A stretch of 34,965 nt of DNA from a virus: IMG/VR virus record IMGVR_UViG_3300009508_002371, positions 1-34,965 of that record, one strand, 5' to 3'. Under the pieces are notes generated by a model, which saw nothing but the letters and a program-made list of their open reading frames with translations, had not been told where the DNA came from and did not search any database. Numbering within the stretch: position 1 is the first letter of the stretch; each line of letters opens with the position of its first letter. The position numbers were made by a program, and so were the translations under genes. Shown one piece after another: positions 6,596-13,966 of the stretch.

Positions 6596-7111
6596 ATGAA
6601 AACAGCAAATCAACAAAAAATAGAAGATAACGCAAATCATTGGGATGTGGAGAAGTCTGGTAAAAGATTGCTTTGGCGTTTCTCACAAGATGAAAAAGGA
6701 AACTTTAAAAACTTTACACCAAATGAAAACGATTACAATGCGTTAAAATCTGTTTTAAGTTGGATAAATAGGCAATCTTCTGGAATTATAGATAACAGTC
6801 CTTTGTATGCTAAATTGTACATTTTGCAGTTGGTTGGTGAGATTAGAGAGAATAAAACAACCGTTTTTAATGATCTTGTTTTTGATAAGATTTCAAATCA
6901 ATTATCAAAACCTTTAGAGTTGTTTTATAGCACTTTTTATGAAGATTTATGCTCCAATCAATTGAATAGATTAACAACCGAAAACTTTACAGATGTAGAT
7001 GGTAAAGCTGTTTTAATGGATGAAAAGAGATTTAGAGAAACGTTTCCATTGAGTTTGGTAGTTTCTAAAATGAATGAGCGAATGATTGCAACCCTACATA
7101 GACGAAGTTAA
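6596..7111 (+). CDS. Hypothetical replication-module protein, 171 aa
   Basis: Not recognised. Mostly helical with an aromatic-rich N-terminus (HWDVEKSGKRLLWRFSQDEK). It sits 1 bp after the initiator and 1 bp before the RecA-fold ATPase, so its role is probably in phage replication, perhaps as a helicase-loader or DNA-binding partner. No catalytic motif or membrane segment is seen. Confidence 0.65.
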   Translation: MKTANQQKIEDNANHWDVEKSGKRLLWRFSQDEKGNFKNFTPNENDYNALKSVLSWINRQSSGIIDNSPLYAKLYILQLVGEIRENKTTVFNDLVFDKISNQLSKPLELFYSTFYEDLCSNQLNRLTTENFTDVDGKAVLMDEKRFRETFPLSLVVSKMNERMIATLHRRS

Positions 7112-7112
7112 G

Positions 7113-7934
7113 ATGTTTGATTTAGAAAAAAAAGTAGAGGAGCCAAAGGATTCCGAAAGTTTCTTAAAGGATATTTTATCTAAAAGAATACAGTCTACAG
7201 ATGTAATTACATCAGCAGAATATTTAATGAAGATTGATGGTGTTAAGAAAATAAGCAAAGATAATATCTCTGGTTTTATTGGTTTAGCAAAGAGTAGAAA
7301 GTCGTTTGCTGTTACTATGTTTGTTTCTGCTTTGGTTGGTGGTTTGAATTTGTATAATAAGTTTCAGGCATTAAAAAAATGCAAAGTTTTAGCAGCAGAT
7401 ACAGAACAAAGTGCAGATGATGTGCAGTTGGTTACAAAAAGAATAAAGCATTTAGTGGGCGATGAAGTAAATCTATTTATGTACGCGTTAAAACCATTCA
7501 ATCCTACAGAAAGGTTGAATGCTATAGAGTTATTATTGATTGAGCATAAGCCAGATGTGTTGGTGATTGATGGTATTAAAGATTTGATATATAACATCAA
7601 TGATCCTGTGGAGTGTACAAACGTAATGTCAAGGCTTCAAAAATGGAATGTTGAATTTGATATTCATATCTGCTGTGTGTTGCATCAAAATAAAGGTGAT
7701 GGTAATGCAAGAGGTCATATTGGTACAGAATTGAATAACAAGTGTCAAATTTTAATAAGAGTAACACAGAACGAAAATGATAAAACAATTAGTCATTTTG
7801 AGGAAGTGTTTGGTAGAGGAAAAGGAATTGATGGTTTTGATTTCTTTGTAAACAATGAGTATAAAGATTTTGGTATTCCAGAAGTAGTTACAACTGGTTT
7901 TACTGAAGGAGATTTAACAGCTGATCCTTTTTAA
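7113..7934 (+). CDS. RecA-fold ATPase (AAA_25/RepA-like)
   Basis: Start chosen at 7113, one base after the previous stop; an earlier ATG at 7086 would add nine residues. The Walker A region at about 54-64 reads GFIGLAKSRKSF, where the second Gly of GxxxxGK(S/T) is Arg, a variant known among Bacteroidota mobile-element ATPases. Walker B is PDVLVIDGI (about 147-155), and HQNKGDGNARGHIGTELNNK matches the loop region of hexameric RecA/DnaB-like enzymes. The likely role is a replicative helicase-type motor or loader with the initiator upstream. 273 aa fits the single-domain family. Confidence 0.8.
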   Translation: MFDLEKKVEEPKDSESFLKDILSKRIQSTDVITSAEYLMKIDGVKKISKDNISGFIGLAKSRKSFAVTMFVSALVGGLNLYNKFQALKKCKVLAADTEQSADDVQLVTKRIKHLVGDEVNLFMYALKPFNPTERLNAIELLLIEHKPDVLVIDGIKDLIYNINDPVECTNVMSRLQKWNVEFDIHICCVLHQNKGDGNARGHIGTELNNKCQILIRVTQNENDKTISHFEEVFGRGKGIDGFDFFVNNEYKDFGIPEVVTTGFTEGDLTADPF

Positions 7935-7935
7935 A

Positions 7936-8187
7936 ATGCAAACAAAAGAACTAAATATTGATATAAATAAAGCTATGAGTATTTGTATAAGGAATGGTGT
8001 AAAAGTATATCCTGTTCCTGTTGGTAGAATGTTTGCTATTGAAGTAGATAAAAGTTCTGGTGAGTTAAGAAGGTATGATAATTTAGTTAGTTCTAAAGAA
8101 GTGGCAACAGCGCAAAGGAAAACATACATAGCTTGGGCTAAATTAATATTAAAACAACAACAAGATGCCGAAGTTACCAACAGTTAA
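7936..8187 (+). CDS. Hypothetical protein, 83 aa
   Basis: Not recognised. A compact start (NIDINKAMSICIRNGVKVYP) and a helical C-terminus (AQRKTYIAWAKLILKQQQ). It begins 1 bp after the ATPase stop and overlaps the HNH gene by 23 bp, bridging the replication and packaging modules. Confidence 0.65.
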   Translation: MQTKELNIDINKAMSICIRNGVKVYPVPVGRMFAIEVDKSSGELRRYDNLVSSKEVATAQRKTYIAWAKLILKQQQDAEVTNS

Positions 8188-8488
8188 AAAGAAACCATGG
8201 CAACAGGAAAGAGTTGTTCAAGGTAGAAGGTTGCATGATAACTCTAAGTTTTATAACGATCGTAAATGGCGTAAAGTTAGTAAGGCTTATAAGTTGGCAA
8301 ATCCTTTGTGTGAATGTAAAGATTGTAAAGAAAAAGAGTTGTTAAAACCAGCTCATGTAACAGATCATGTTAGAGGTTTGCAGTTCTTATTAGATAACAA
8401 GCTAGATCCTTATGATTATAAAGAATTACAAGCAATGAATTCGAGTTGTCATAATAAAAAATCTGGAAGAGATGCTCATAAAAAGTAA
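8165..8488 (+). CDS. HNH endonuclease of the packaging module
   Basis: Small HNH nuclease (107 aa). A Cys pair region (CECKDCKEK) and the HNH core (VTDHVRGLQ, then LQAMNSSCHNKKSGRDAHKK) are clear. In HK97-type cos phages an HNH protein encoded just before the terminase genes helps the terminase make specific cos cuts; the position here, immediately left of a candidate cos region and terS, fits that role. The basic N-terminus (VKKKPWQQERVVQGRRLHDN) suits DNA binding. Confidence 0.85.
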   Translation: MPKLPTVKKKPWQQERVVQGRRLHDNSKFYNDRKWRKVSKAYKLANPLCECKDCKEKELLKPAHVTDHVRGLQFLLDNKLDPYDYKELQAMNSSCHNKKSGRDAHKK

Positions 8489-8618
8489 ATAAAATAGGGG
8501 TATGGGGTAAAATCACTAGACGTGAAAAACGCTGTACATCGCCTATAAGTTAGAAAAATACTCATAGTAAAAATTAAGGTAAGGGGGGTATAAATCAATA
8601 AGTTATAAAAATATAAAG
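8489..8618. other. Candidate cos (packaging) region
   Basis: This 130-bp non-coding stretch between HNH and terS has two G-runs followed by AAATC, unusual in such AT-rich DNA: GGGG-TAT-GGGGTAAAATC at 8497-8514 and GGGGGGTATAAATC at 8583-8596. From memory, many HNH-encoding cos phages carry paired G-rich boxes flanking the cut at the same place. The exact overhang cannot be read from the sequence. No gene or terminator is seen here. Confidence 0.45.
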
Positions 8619-9113
8619 ATGGATATTGTACATAATAATTCAGGGAATAAAAAGCAAGATGATAAAGAAAATGAGGTTTCATCTTTGTATCTAATTTTAG
8701 AAAAACTACCAAAGCCAGAAACTTCTATGAAGTTAAATGCAGCTCAAAAAAAATGGTGGTATTGGTTTGGTAAAGAATTTGTTTCAACAAAGCAATTTTC
8801 TAAAGTCGATTTAATCCATTTGCAAGATATATCTGTTGCAATGGATATGAAATGTAAATTGATAAATTTAATTAACACAGAAAATAAAAAATCTGCATCA
8901 GGTGTTGGTGGTATTGTTCAAAAATTTACTTCTGGAGCAACAAATATTACAGGTTACCAATCTGCTTTAAAGGATCAAATAAAAATACTATCTGATGTTT
9001 CTGCACATTTTGGTTTATCAATAAAAGATAGAAACAAAATAAAAGCTGTAGAAACTTCTACAGGTGGCCAATTAGATTTATTTGAAGAAGTAATGAAAAA
9101 ACTACATGGATAA
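8619..9113 (+). CDS. terS: Terminase small subunit, P27 family
   Basis: DNA-recognition subunit of the packaging motor. Evidence is the position between HNH and terL, the 164-aa length, an N-terminal helical domain (MKLNAAQKKWWYWFGKEFVS), and the family-like C-terminus FGLSIKDRNKIKAVETSTGG. It probably binds the adjoining cos region. It overlaps the 76-aa gene that separates it from terL by 8 bp. Confidence 0.85.
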   Translation: MDIVHNNSGNKKQDDKENEVSSLYLILEKLPKPETSMKLNAAQKKWWYWFGKEFVSTKQFSKVDLIHLQDISVAMDMKCKLINLINTENKKSASGVGGIVQKFTSGATNITGYQSALKDQIKILSDVSAHFGLSIKDRNKIKAVETSTGGQLDLFEEVMKKLHG

Positions 9114-9336
9114 TATGAAAACTAAAATCACTTTTTGCTTTAAAAATGATGAACCTGTTCTAGAATCAATTGTCAAAGAATTTTCACAAATAGAATTTAT
9201 TATTGAAAAAAAATATTCAGAAAACTATACTGTAATCTTTTTAACAATTGAATCAAATGTGGATGTTATTGATTATGAATATATTTCTTTGGATGGTTCT
9301 TTGTGTCAATTTGAATCTATATCTTTTATAAACTAA
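9106..9336 (+). CDS. Hypothetical protein between terS and terL, 76 aa
   Basis: Not recognised. Alternating beta-like pattern with many acidic residues (FSQIEFIIEKKYSENYTVIF). It overlaps terS by 8 bp and ends directly before the terL start, so it is in the packaging transcript. terS and terL are usually adjacent, so this may be a small inserted gene. A start at 9115 is equally possible. Confidence 0.55.
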   Translation: MDNMKTKITFCFKNDEPVLESIVKEFSQIEFIIEKKYSENYTVIFLTIESNVDVIDYEYISLDGSLCQFESISFIN

Positions 9337-11076
9337 ATGCAAATACCACAAGAAATACAAAATTCAATTCCTTTTCAATATGCAAAAGATGTTTCTTCAG
9401 GTAAAATAGTTTGTGGTATTAGAATAAAACAAGCTGTTAAAAGGTTTTATAAATGGATAGAAACTGCAGATGAAGATGGTTATGAAATCGATTTTAAAAA
9501 AGCTAAAGTAGCAATAAATTTCTTTCCTGCTTTATTGAATCATACAAAGGGATCAATGGTTGGAAAACCTTTTGAATTAGCTCCATTTCAGCAATTTACG
9601 ATATTTAATGTTTTTGGTTGGGTTCATAAAAAAACTGGTAGAAGAAGAATTCGAAGAGTTTACGATAAGCGAGGTCGTGGAAATGGTAAAACAGCAGAAA
9701 TGGCTGGTTTGTGTTTGCTGATGCAAAGTTTTGAGAACGAAAGTCAATCCGAAGTTTATATAATAGCAACTAAAGAAGCGCAGGCAAAAATATGTTGGAA
9801 GTTTGCAAAAAACTATATTATTCATCAGCAGGCAAACCCAATGTTAAAAAAATTAGGTTTTAGAGTAAATCAAAGAGAAATATTCTTTGATCCATTAACA
9901 TCAGTTATGGAACCATTAGGCAAGGAGTCTAAAACACAAGATGGCTTGTCAGCTCATTTTTTATTAGTGGATGAATATCATGCACACGCATCAGATGAAT
10001 TAAAAGAAGTTTTAGAATCTTCAATGTTAAAAAGAGAACAGCCTTTAACTTATCATATTACAACTGCAGGTTTTAATGTTTTTGGAGTTTGTAAAATGTA
10101 TGAAGATATGTGTTTATCAGTATTAGAAGGTGTTAATAAAGACGATAATTTATTTATAATGATTCATGATTTAGATGAAGGTGATGATTGGCAATTGCAA
10201 GAAAATTGGGAAAAGTCAAATCCGCTTTGGAATTATGGTTTAAATCTAAATGAATTAAAAGATTCTTATAAAGATACTATCAACCAACCCAGTAAAATAC
10301 CAAATTTTCAAACAAAACATTTAAATATGTGGGTAGATGCGCCTACAGTTTGGGTAGAAAGTAAGTATTGGGATGCTTGTATGGTTCCTATTCAATATGA
10401 AAACTTTGCAAAATTAGGTAATTGTGGTGGTTTAGATTTAAGTTCTACTACAGATATTACAGCATTCGCAGTTGTAAGTGAGCCAGATGCAGAAGGTTTT
10501 AGAGATTTAGAAGTTTGGTGCTTTTGTCCTTTAGATACCATTGAAAAAAGAAGTAAAGAAGATAGAGTTCCTTATAGATATTGGTCAAATTTAAAAAGAG
10601 AAAACGCTAAAGATGATAATGATACGTATTTAATTGCAACACCTGGTAATATGGTTGATTATAGAGTTGTTTTTAATAAAGTGGAGGAAATATGTGCAGA
10701 AAGAAAAACTAAACATGTTGAGTATGATAGAAAGTTTTCAGCAGGTTTAATTTTGCCTTTGCAGGAAGCAGGTATTGAATTATCTCCTTTCACACAAACG
10801 TTAATGAATTATACAAGTCCTACAAAAGAATTTGAACGTTTATTGATGTCTGCAAAATTACGATCAGGAAATAATCCTATTTTAAAATGGATGCTTTCAG
10901 GTTGTGTTCCAATCACAGATACAAATGAAAATGTAAGATTAGATAAATCAAAATCAACAAAACGTATTGATGGAATTATTGCATCAATAATGGCAATAGC
11001 AGGAACTTTATCCGAAGAAAAAGAACCAGAAACTAGTAAATACAATGATCCAGATGTAGAGATTGTTTTAGGGTGA
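9337..11076 (+). CDS. terL: Terminase large subunit
   Basis: ATP-driven packaging motor and nuclease, 579 aa as expected for the Terminase_1 group. The ATPase half has Walker A RGRGNGKT (about 112-119) and Walker B FLLVDEYHAH (about 208-217, with Asp-Glu). The RNase-H-like nuclease half shows metal-binding acids in NCGGLDLSSTTDITAF (about 367), VEYDRKF (about 463) and KRIDGIIAS (about 543). In HK97-like phages the portal gene usually follows directly; here an 8.9-kb insert separates them. Confidence 0.96.
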   Translation: MQIPQEIQNSIPFQYAKDVSSGKIVCGIRIKQAVKRFYKWIETADEDGYEIDFKKAKVAINFFPALLNHTKGSMVGKPFELAPFQQFTIFNVFGWVHKKTGRRRIRRVYDKRGRGNGKTAEMAGLCLLMQSFENESQSEVYIIATKEAQAKICWKFAKNYIIHQQANPMLKKLGFRVNQREIFFDPLTSVMEPLGKESKTQDGLSAHFLLVDEYHAHASDELKEVLESSMLKREQPLTYHITTAGFNVFGVCKMYEDMCLSVLEGVNKDDNLFIMIHDLDEGDDWQLQENWEKSNPLWNYGLNLNELKDSYKDTINQPSKIPNFQTKHLNMWVDAPTVWVESKYWDACMVPIQYENFAKLGNCGGLDLSSTTDITAFAVVSEPDAEGFRDLEVWCFCPLDTIEKRSKEDRVPYRYWSNLKRENAKDDNDTYLIATPGNMVDYRVVFNKVEEICAERKTKHVEYDRKFSAGLILPLQEAGIELSPFTQTLMNYTSPTKEFERLLMSAKLRSGNNPILKWMLSGCVPITDTNENVRLDKSKSTKRIDGIIASIMAIAGTLSEEKEPETSKYNDPDVEIVLG

Positions 11077-11156
11077 TTTGTTAAAATAAATACTAAACCA
11101 AACGAACACCTACAGTTTACGATTAATTATATACGGTGTTCTTAAATGTAAAAATT

Positions 11157-11339
11157 ATGCAAGAAAATTTTAAAGAAGAACTTACACATCAGGAAAAATT
11201 AGAGTATTGGAAAAAATATGACCCTATACACTACAGCGAAATGACAAGCGACCCTTGTGGGCATAACACAGAATCTAGTTGGTTTGGTATAATTATTTTT
11301 TTATTGGCAGTAATAACGTTCTTAATTTTTATTTTTTAG
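11157..11339 (+). CDS. C-tail-anchored small membrane protein, 60 aa
   Basis: Start taken at 11157 because the spacer 5' of it (GTGTTCTTAAATGTAAAAATT) recurs nearly intact before the gene at 15706, which marks the cassette edge; the earlier ATG at 11136 lies inside that repeated spacer. A charged N-terminus (HQEKLEYWKKYDPIHYSEMT) precedes one C-terminal membrane span (WFGIIIFLLAVITFLIFIF). First unit of the cargo array after terL. Function unknown. Confidence 0.55.
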   Translation: MQENFKEELTHQEKLEYWKKYDPIHYSEMTSDPCGHNTESSWFGIIIFLLAVITFLIFIF

Positions 11340-11378
11340 AACGGCTACGGGTATGTTGTCGTTTATTAATAAAAAAGA

Positions 11379-11546
11379 ATGAATAAAATAGCAATTATAG
11401 GACATAATAATACAGGACTAACCACAACGTTCATGTTTATGAAATGTTGCGAGTTTGACAACGAGGAATTTCCAACGGAAATTCAGAAGTTGGCAAAGAA
11501 GCAACTACCAACGAACAAAGCACGAACCAAAAGCAATTTTTTATAA
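11379..11546 (+). pseudogene. Truncated gene fused into a repeated element
   Basis: A 55-codon frame opens MNKIAIIGHNNTGLTTT, which looks like the start of a nucleotide-binding or Rossmann-type protein, then runs at 11426 straight into the 131-bp repeat that recurs at 13787. In the repeat the frame reads MFMKCCEFDNEEFPTEIQKL in both copies, then diverges after a 1-nt indel. This is best read as a gene whose 3' part was replaced when a spacer or neighbouring cassette was joined in. It could still make a short peptide. Confidence 0.45.
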
Positions 11547-11557
11547 ACGGTGTTGGC
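11426..11557 (+). repeat. Long cassette-boundary repeat, copy 1
   Basis: 132 bp matching 13787-13917 with about four substitutions and one 1-nt indel by eye. It contains a perfect 8-bp hairpin (GAATTTCC-AAC-GGAAATTC) and ends in a short unit bounded by CCAAC (11508-11512) and GTTGG (11552-11556), with ATAAACGGTGTTGGC at the right edge. The shared frame MFMKCCEFDNEEFPTEIQKL shows a synonymous GAG/GAA change, so part of it may be former coding DNA. Confidence 0.7.
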
Positions 11558-11612
11558 AACTGATAAAAAGCCACATTAATTTTGATAAAAATTAAAATAC
11601 ACAACAATTGAA

Positions 11613-11635
11613 CGATTAAAAACTACCTTTAATCG
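11613..11635. repeat. Hairpin upstream of the 11734 operon
   Basis: CGATTAAA (11613-11620) and TTTAATCG (11628-11635) form a perfect 8-bp inverted repeat with a 7-nt loop, just left of the tandem operators. It could be a further regulator site or a terminator-like barrier to transcription entering from terL; no T-run follows, which argues against a terminator. Confidence 0.4.
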
Positions 11636-11639
11636 AATA

Positions 11640-11694
11640 AACGTAAAATAATTACGTTTTATAGTTGTTTATCGTAAAATAATTACGATATTTG
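11640..11694 (+). promoter_or_regulatory. Promoter with two identical palindromic operators
   Basis: The 15-mer CGTAAAATAATTACG occurs twice (11642-11656 and 11673-11687) inside longer palindromes (11640-11658, 11671-11689). Centres are 31 bp apart, three helical turns. A promoter-like pair, TTG (11665-11667), 19 nt, GATATTTG (11687-11694), lies between and against them, so a dimeric repressor on both sites would block it. The 63-aa HTH protein in the operon is the natural candidate. Confidence 0.65.
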
Positions 11695-11733
11695 TATAAG
11701 CAATAATGCTAAAACAATTTTAAAATAAATATT

Positions 11734-11922
11734 ATGGACTTTATTAAAGGATTTTTTTCAGAAGAAGTAGCACAAGAAGAAAGATTAAACGTTTTAAAAC
11801 ACATTGAAGAAAAAACAGCTTACGGTGTTAATTTTACAGATGCAGTTGTAGTTGAGGGTGAACCAATTGATAGTTTTGTCGGTGTTTTACCAAGGTGGGA
11901 TGTTAAATTGATTAGAAAATAA
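11734..11922 (+). CDS. Hypothetical protein of a self-regulated cassette, 62 aa
   Basis: Not recognised. Starts MDFIKGFFSEEVAQEERLNV and ends with GVLPRWDVKLIRK. First gene of a two-gene operon with its own promoter and operators upstream and a terminator after the second gene. The TAATG overlap with the HTH gene implies coupled translation. The regulator-plus-small-protein layout recalls toxin-antitoxin or moron units, but no toxin fold is recognisable. Confidence 0.6.
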   Translation: MDFIKGFFSEEVAQEERLNVLKHIEEKTAYGVNFTDAVVVEGEPIDSFVGVLPRWDVKLIRK

Positions 11923-12113
11923 TGGAAATAATTAATCAAAAAATAAAAGAGCTTTACAAAAATGATAAAGCTCTTTTTGCAGAAAAGATAAATGTTGCTC
12001 CTAAAAATTTATCTAAAAAGATAAAAACGGTTGAAAATAAAATTGAGTTTGTAAATGAGTTTCTAAACTATTTAGATTTAGAAGTAATAATAATCTCAAA
12101 GCCACAACAGTGA
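11922..12113 (+). CDS. Small XRE-like HTH regulator, 63 aa
   Basis: The whole protein is little more than a helix-turn-helix: IKELYKNDKALFAEKINVAP, then KNLSKKIKTVENKIEFVNEF. It follows the 62-aa gene with a 1-bp overlap and is followed by a terminator that overlaps its stop. The likely role is autorepression through the paired CGTAAAATAATTACG palindromes. Confidence 0.65.
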   Translation: MEIINQKIKELYKNDKALFAEKINVAPKNLSKKIKTVENKIEFVNEFLNYLDLEVIIISKPQQ

Positions 12114-12125
12114 GGTGGCTTTTTA
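12098..12125 (+). terminator. Intrinsic terminator of the 11734 operon
   Basis: AAAGCCAC (12098-12105) pairs with GTGGCTTT (12115-12122) across a 9-nt loop, and the right arm runs into a T-rich tail. The hairpin overlaps the stop codon of the HTH gene. It isolates this mini-operon from the methyltransferase gene downstream. Confidence 0.75.
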
Positions 12126-12131
12126 TTTGTT

Positions 12132-12215
12132 GCCAACGGACAGCTATAAGATTAAGCGATAGCGACCCGCAGGGTTAATTTTATAGCGTGTTAGTTACTG
12201 TGTGTAAGCGTTGGC
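12132..12215. repeat. attC-like palindromic spacer, site A
   Basis: Outer boxes GCCAACG (12132-12138) and CGTTGGC (12209-12215) are perfectly complementary. A 4-nt gap leads to an inner stem GCTATAA (12143-12149) / TTATAGC (12181-12187), extended by ATTAA/TTAAT; the right gap is 21 nt and starts GTGTTAGTTACTG. The same geometry with a different inner stem occurs at 14241. It separates the 11734 operon from the first methyltransferase. Confidence 0.65.
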
Positions 12216-12234
12216 TTAATGAGTGTAGTAAAGG

Positions 12235-12250
12235 GTTGCTTTTTTGCAAC
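12235..12250. repeat. Small hairpin before methyltransferase 1
   Basis: GTTGC-TTTTTT-GCAAC, 29 bp upstream of the start codon, inside a 5' flank that is nearly identical before both methyltransferase genes (second copy 14353-14368) and has a wobble version at 16875-16890. It may act in the mRNA leader or be part of the cassette boundary. Confidence 0.5.
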
Positions 12251-12279
12251 TGTTTACGATAATAAGAAAATAAAGAATT

Positions 12280-13497
12280 ATGAAACCAATAAATGTAGTA
12301 TCACTTTTTAATGGAATGAGTACAGGACATACTGCACTTGATAACCTCAATATTCCAGTAGGAAACTATTATAGTAGTGAGATAAAACCACACGCAATAG
12401 AATTAACACAATACCACTACCCAAACACGATACAAGTTGGCGATGTTAATAATTGGAAAGAATGGGATATTGATTGGAAAAGTATTGATTTGGTTTTAAG
12501 TGGTTCGCCTTGTAAAGATTTATCTATTGCCGGAAAGAGAAAAGGAATAAACGGATCTAATAGTGGTTTGTTTTGGAAATTTATTGAAATACTTAACCAT
12601 ATTAAAAGCCTAAACCCAAATGTTTTATTTTTTCAAGAAAACGTAGGTTCTGCACCAAAAGAAGATATTGGAATAATGAGTAGAGCAATGGGAATTTATC
12701 CAGTAAGATTTAATAGTAGTTTAGTTACTGCACAATTAAGAGATAGATATTATTGGTCTAATTTTAAAGTTACAGAATTTGGAATGTTTGACGATTTAGT
12801 TACAGATATTCCTGCACCAAAAGATAGAAAAATAATGTTTAAAGACATTTTAGAAAATGGATATACTAATAATGAAAAATCACAAGCATTATTAGAAAGT
12901 GAAGCAAAAACATTTGGTTACAAGAATATGGAAAAGTTTACCAACCTAATGAAAAGACGAACCGAAAAAGGAAAGCAATTACCAAATATGGTTTTTGTAG
13001 ATAAAGACAAAGCGAATTGTATTTTAGAAAGTGAAAGCCGACCGCATAATAACCAGGACAGTCTTTTGAAAAGAAGCGGAAAAGGATTTACAAATATTGT
13101 TTACGTTGAAAAAGAAGAAGTAAGAGTAAAAACCAATACAGTAAAAGGCTATGATGTTTTAACAGAAAATGACTGTTTAAACTTATCGTTTCCAACTTCT
13201 AAAACAAGAAGAGGAAGAGTTACAAAAGGAAAATCACCTTGTTTATTAGCAGGAAATGAGCCTTTATACTCTCTAAAAGATTATACAGTTAGAATATTAT
13301 CTAAAGTGGAATTATGCAGATTACAAGGCTTTCCAGATAATCATTGCGAAATACTAACAAGAAATAAAACAGCATCTTTAATCGGTGATGGTTGGACTTT
13401 GCCAATGGTAGAACACTTTTTTAAATACATACCAGAAGCAATAAATTTAGGAAATAAACACGAACCTTTAAAAAGCAATGAACTTGTTAAAGCGTAG
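12280..13497 (+). CDS. Solitary C5-cytosine DNA methyltransferase, 405 aa
   Basis: All core C5-methyltransferase motifs are in order: motif I VVSLFNGMSTGHTAL, motif IV GSPCKDLS with catalytic Cys about 78, motif VI FQENV with Glu about 120, motif VIII QLRDRYYWSNF about 152, then a 170-residue target-recognition region, RILSKVELCRLQGFPD and GDGWTLPMVEHF (motif X). It transfers a methyl group from SAM to cytosine in a sequence set by the recognition region. No restriction enzyme is nearby, so it probably protects phage DNA from host enzymes. Its 5' and 3' flanks match those of the second methyltransferase. Confidence 0.92.
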   Translation: MKPINVVSLFNGMSTGHTALDNLNIPVGNYYSSEIKPHAIELTQYHYPNTIQVGDVNNWKEWDIDWKSIDLVLSGSPCKDLSIAGKRKGINGSNSGLFWKFIEILNHIKSLNPNVLFFQENVGSAPKEDIGIMSRAMGIYPVRFNSSLVTAQLRDRYYWSNFKVTEFGMFDDLVTDIPAPKDRKIMFKDILENGYTNNEKSQALLESEAKTFGYKNMEKFTNLMKRRTEKGKQLPNMVFVDKDKANCILESESRPHNNQDSLLKRSGKGFTNIVYVEKEEVRVKTNTVKGYDVLTENDCLNLSFPTSKTRRGRVTKGKSPCLLAGNEPLYSLKDYTVRILSKVELCRLQGFPDNHCEILTRNKTASLIGDGWTLPMVEHFFKYIPEAINLGNKHEPLKSNELVKA

Positions 13498-13499
13498 GC

Positions 13500-13577
13500 G
13501 GAAAAAGGGAAATGTGTTGCTTTTTCGCAACTCTTTTACCGAGTGTTGGAAAAAAGCGGTGGCAGACACATTGTTAC
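13500..13577 (+). repeat. 3' flank of methyltransferase cassette 1
   Basis: This 78-bp stretch recurs at about 15070-15148. It contains a hairpin GTTGC (13516-13520) / GCAAC (13527-13531), flanked by GGAAAAAG and CTTTTACC that can extend the stem with one mismatch, then GAGTGTTGGAAAAAAGCGG. The second copy has GGTGC/GCACC in the hairpin, a compensatory change. Confidence 0.65.
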
Positions 13578-13611
13578 CTGACGAAGTGAACTGTTTAAAA
13601 TACTATTTATT

Positions 13612-13788
13612 ATGAAAAAATGGACTAAAGAAGAAGAAAAAGAATTAGTGAGGCTTACTGAAAATGCTTGGGATTGGAACTTTCCAGGTTATGATTGGGT
13701 AAGAACTCTCTTAGAAATTGATTACCCGAACGGTCGAACCGTGAATGCAATTAGGCAAAAGTACTATAGTATTTTAAATTGCAGGTAA
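13612..13788 (+). CDS. Myb/SANT-like small DNA-binding protein, 58 aa
   Basis: KKWTKEEEKELVRLTENAWD, then WVRTLLEIDYPNGRTVNAIR and QKYYSIL has the spaced Trp/aromatic residues and three-helix shape of a Myb/SANT-like domain: W-T-x-E-E at the front and RTVNAIRQKYY as the recognition helix. The protein is little more than that one domain. Its TAA runs directly into the 131-bp repeat, so gene and spacer abut. Likely a small regulator carried as cargo. Confidence 0.6.
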   Translation: MKKWTKEEEKELVRLTENAWDWNFPGYDWVRTLLEIDYPNGRTVNAIRQKYYSILNCR

Positions 13789-13917
13789 CGTTCATGTTTA
13801 TGAAATGTTGCGAATTTGACAACGAGGAATTTCCAACGGAAATTCAGAAGTTGGAAAATGAGCAACTACCAACGATAAAGCACGAACCAAAAGCAATTTT
13901 TTATAAACGGTGTTGGC
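13787..13917 (+). repeat. Long cassette-boundary repeat, copy 2
   Basis: 131 bp, near-identical to 11426-11557, with the same GAATTTCC-AAC-GGAAATTC hairpin and the same CCAAC (13869-13873) to GTTGG (13912-13916) end unit. Here the embedded frame runs 42 codons (13794-13922) without the indel of copy 1, so this copy may be closer to an original coding form. Confidence 0.7.
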
Positions 13918-13966
13918 TTTAGTTTTGGTTTAGAAAATAAAATAACAAATTATAAAGTAAATAATT

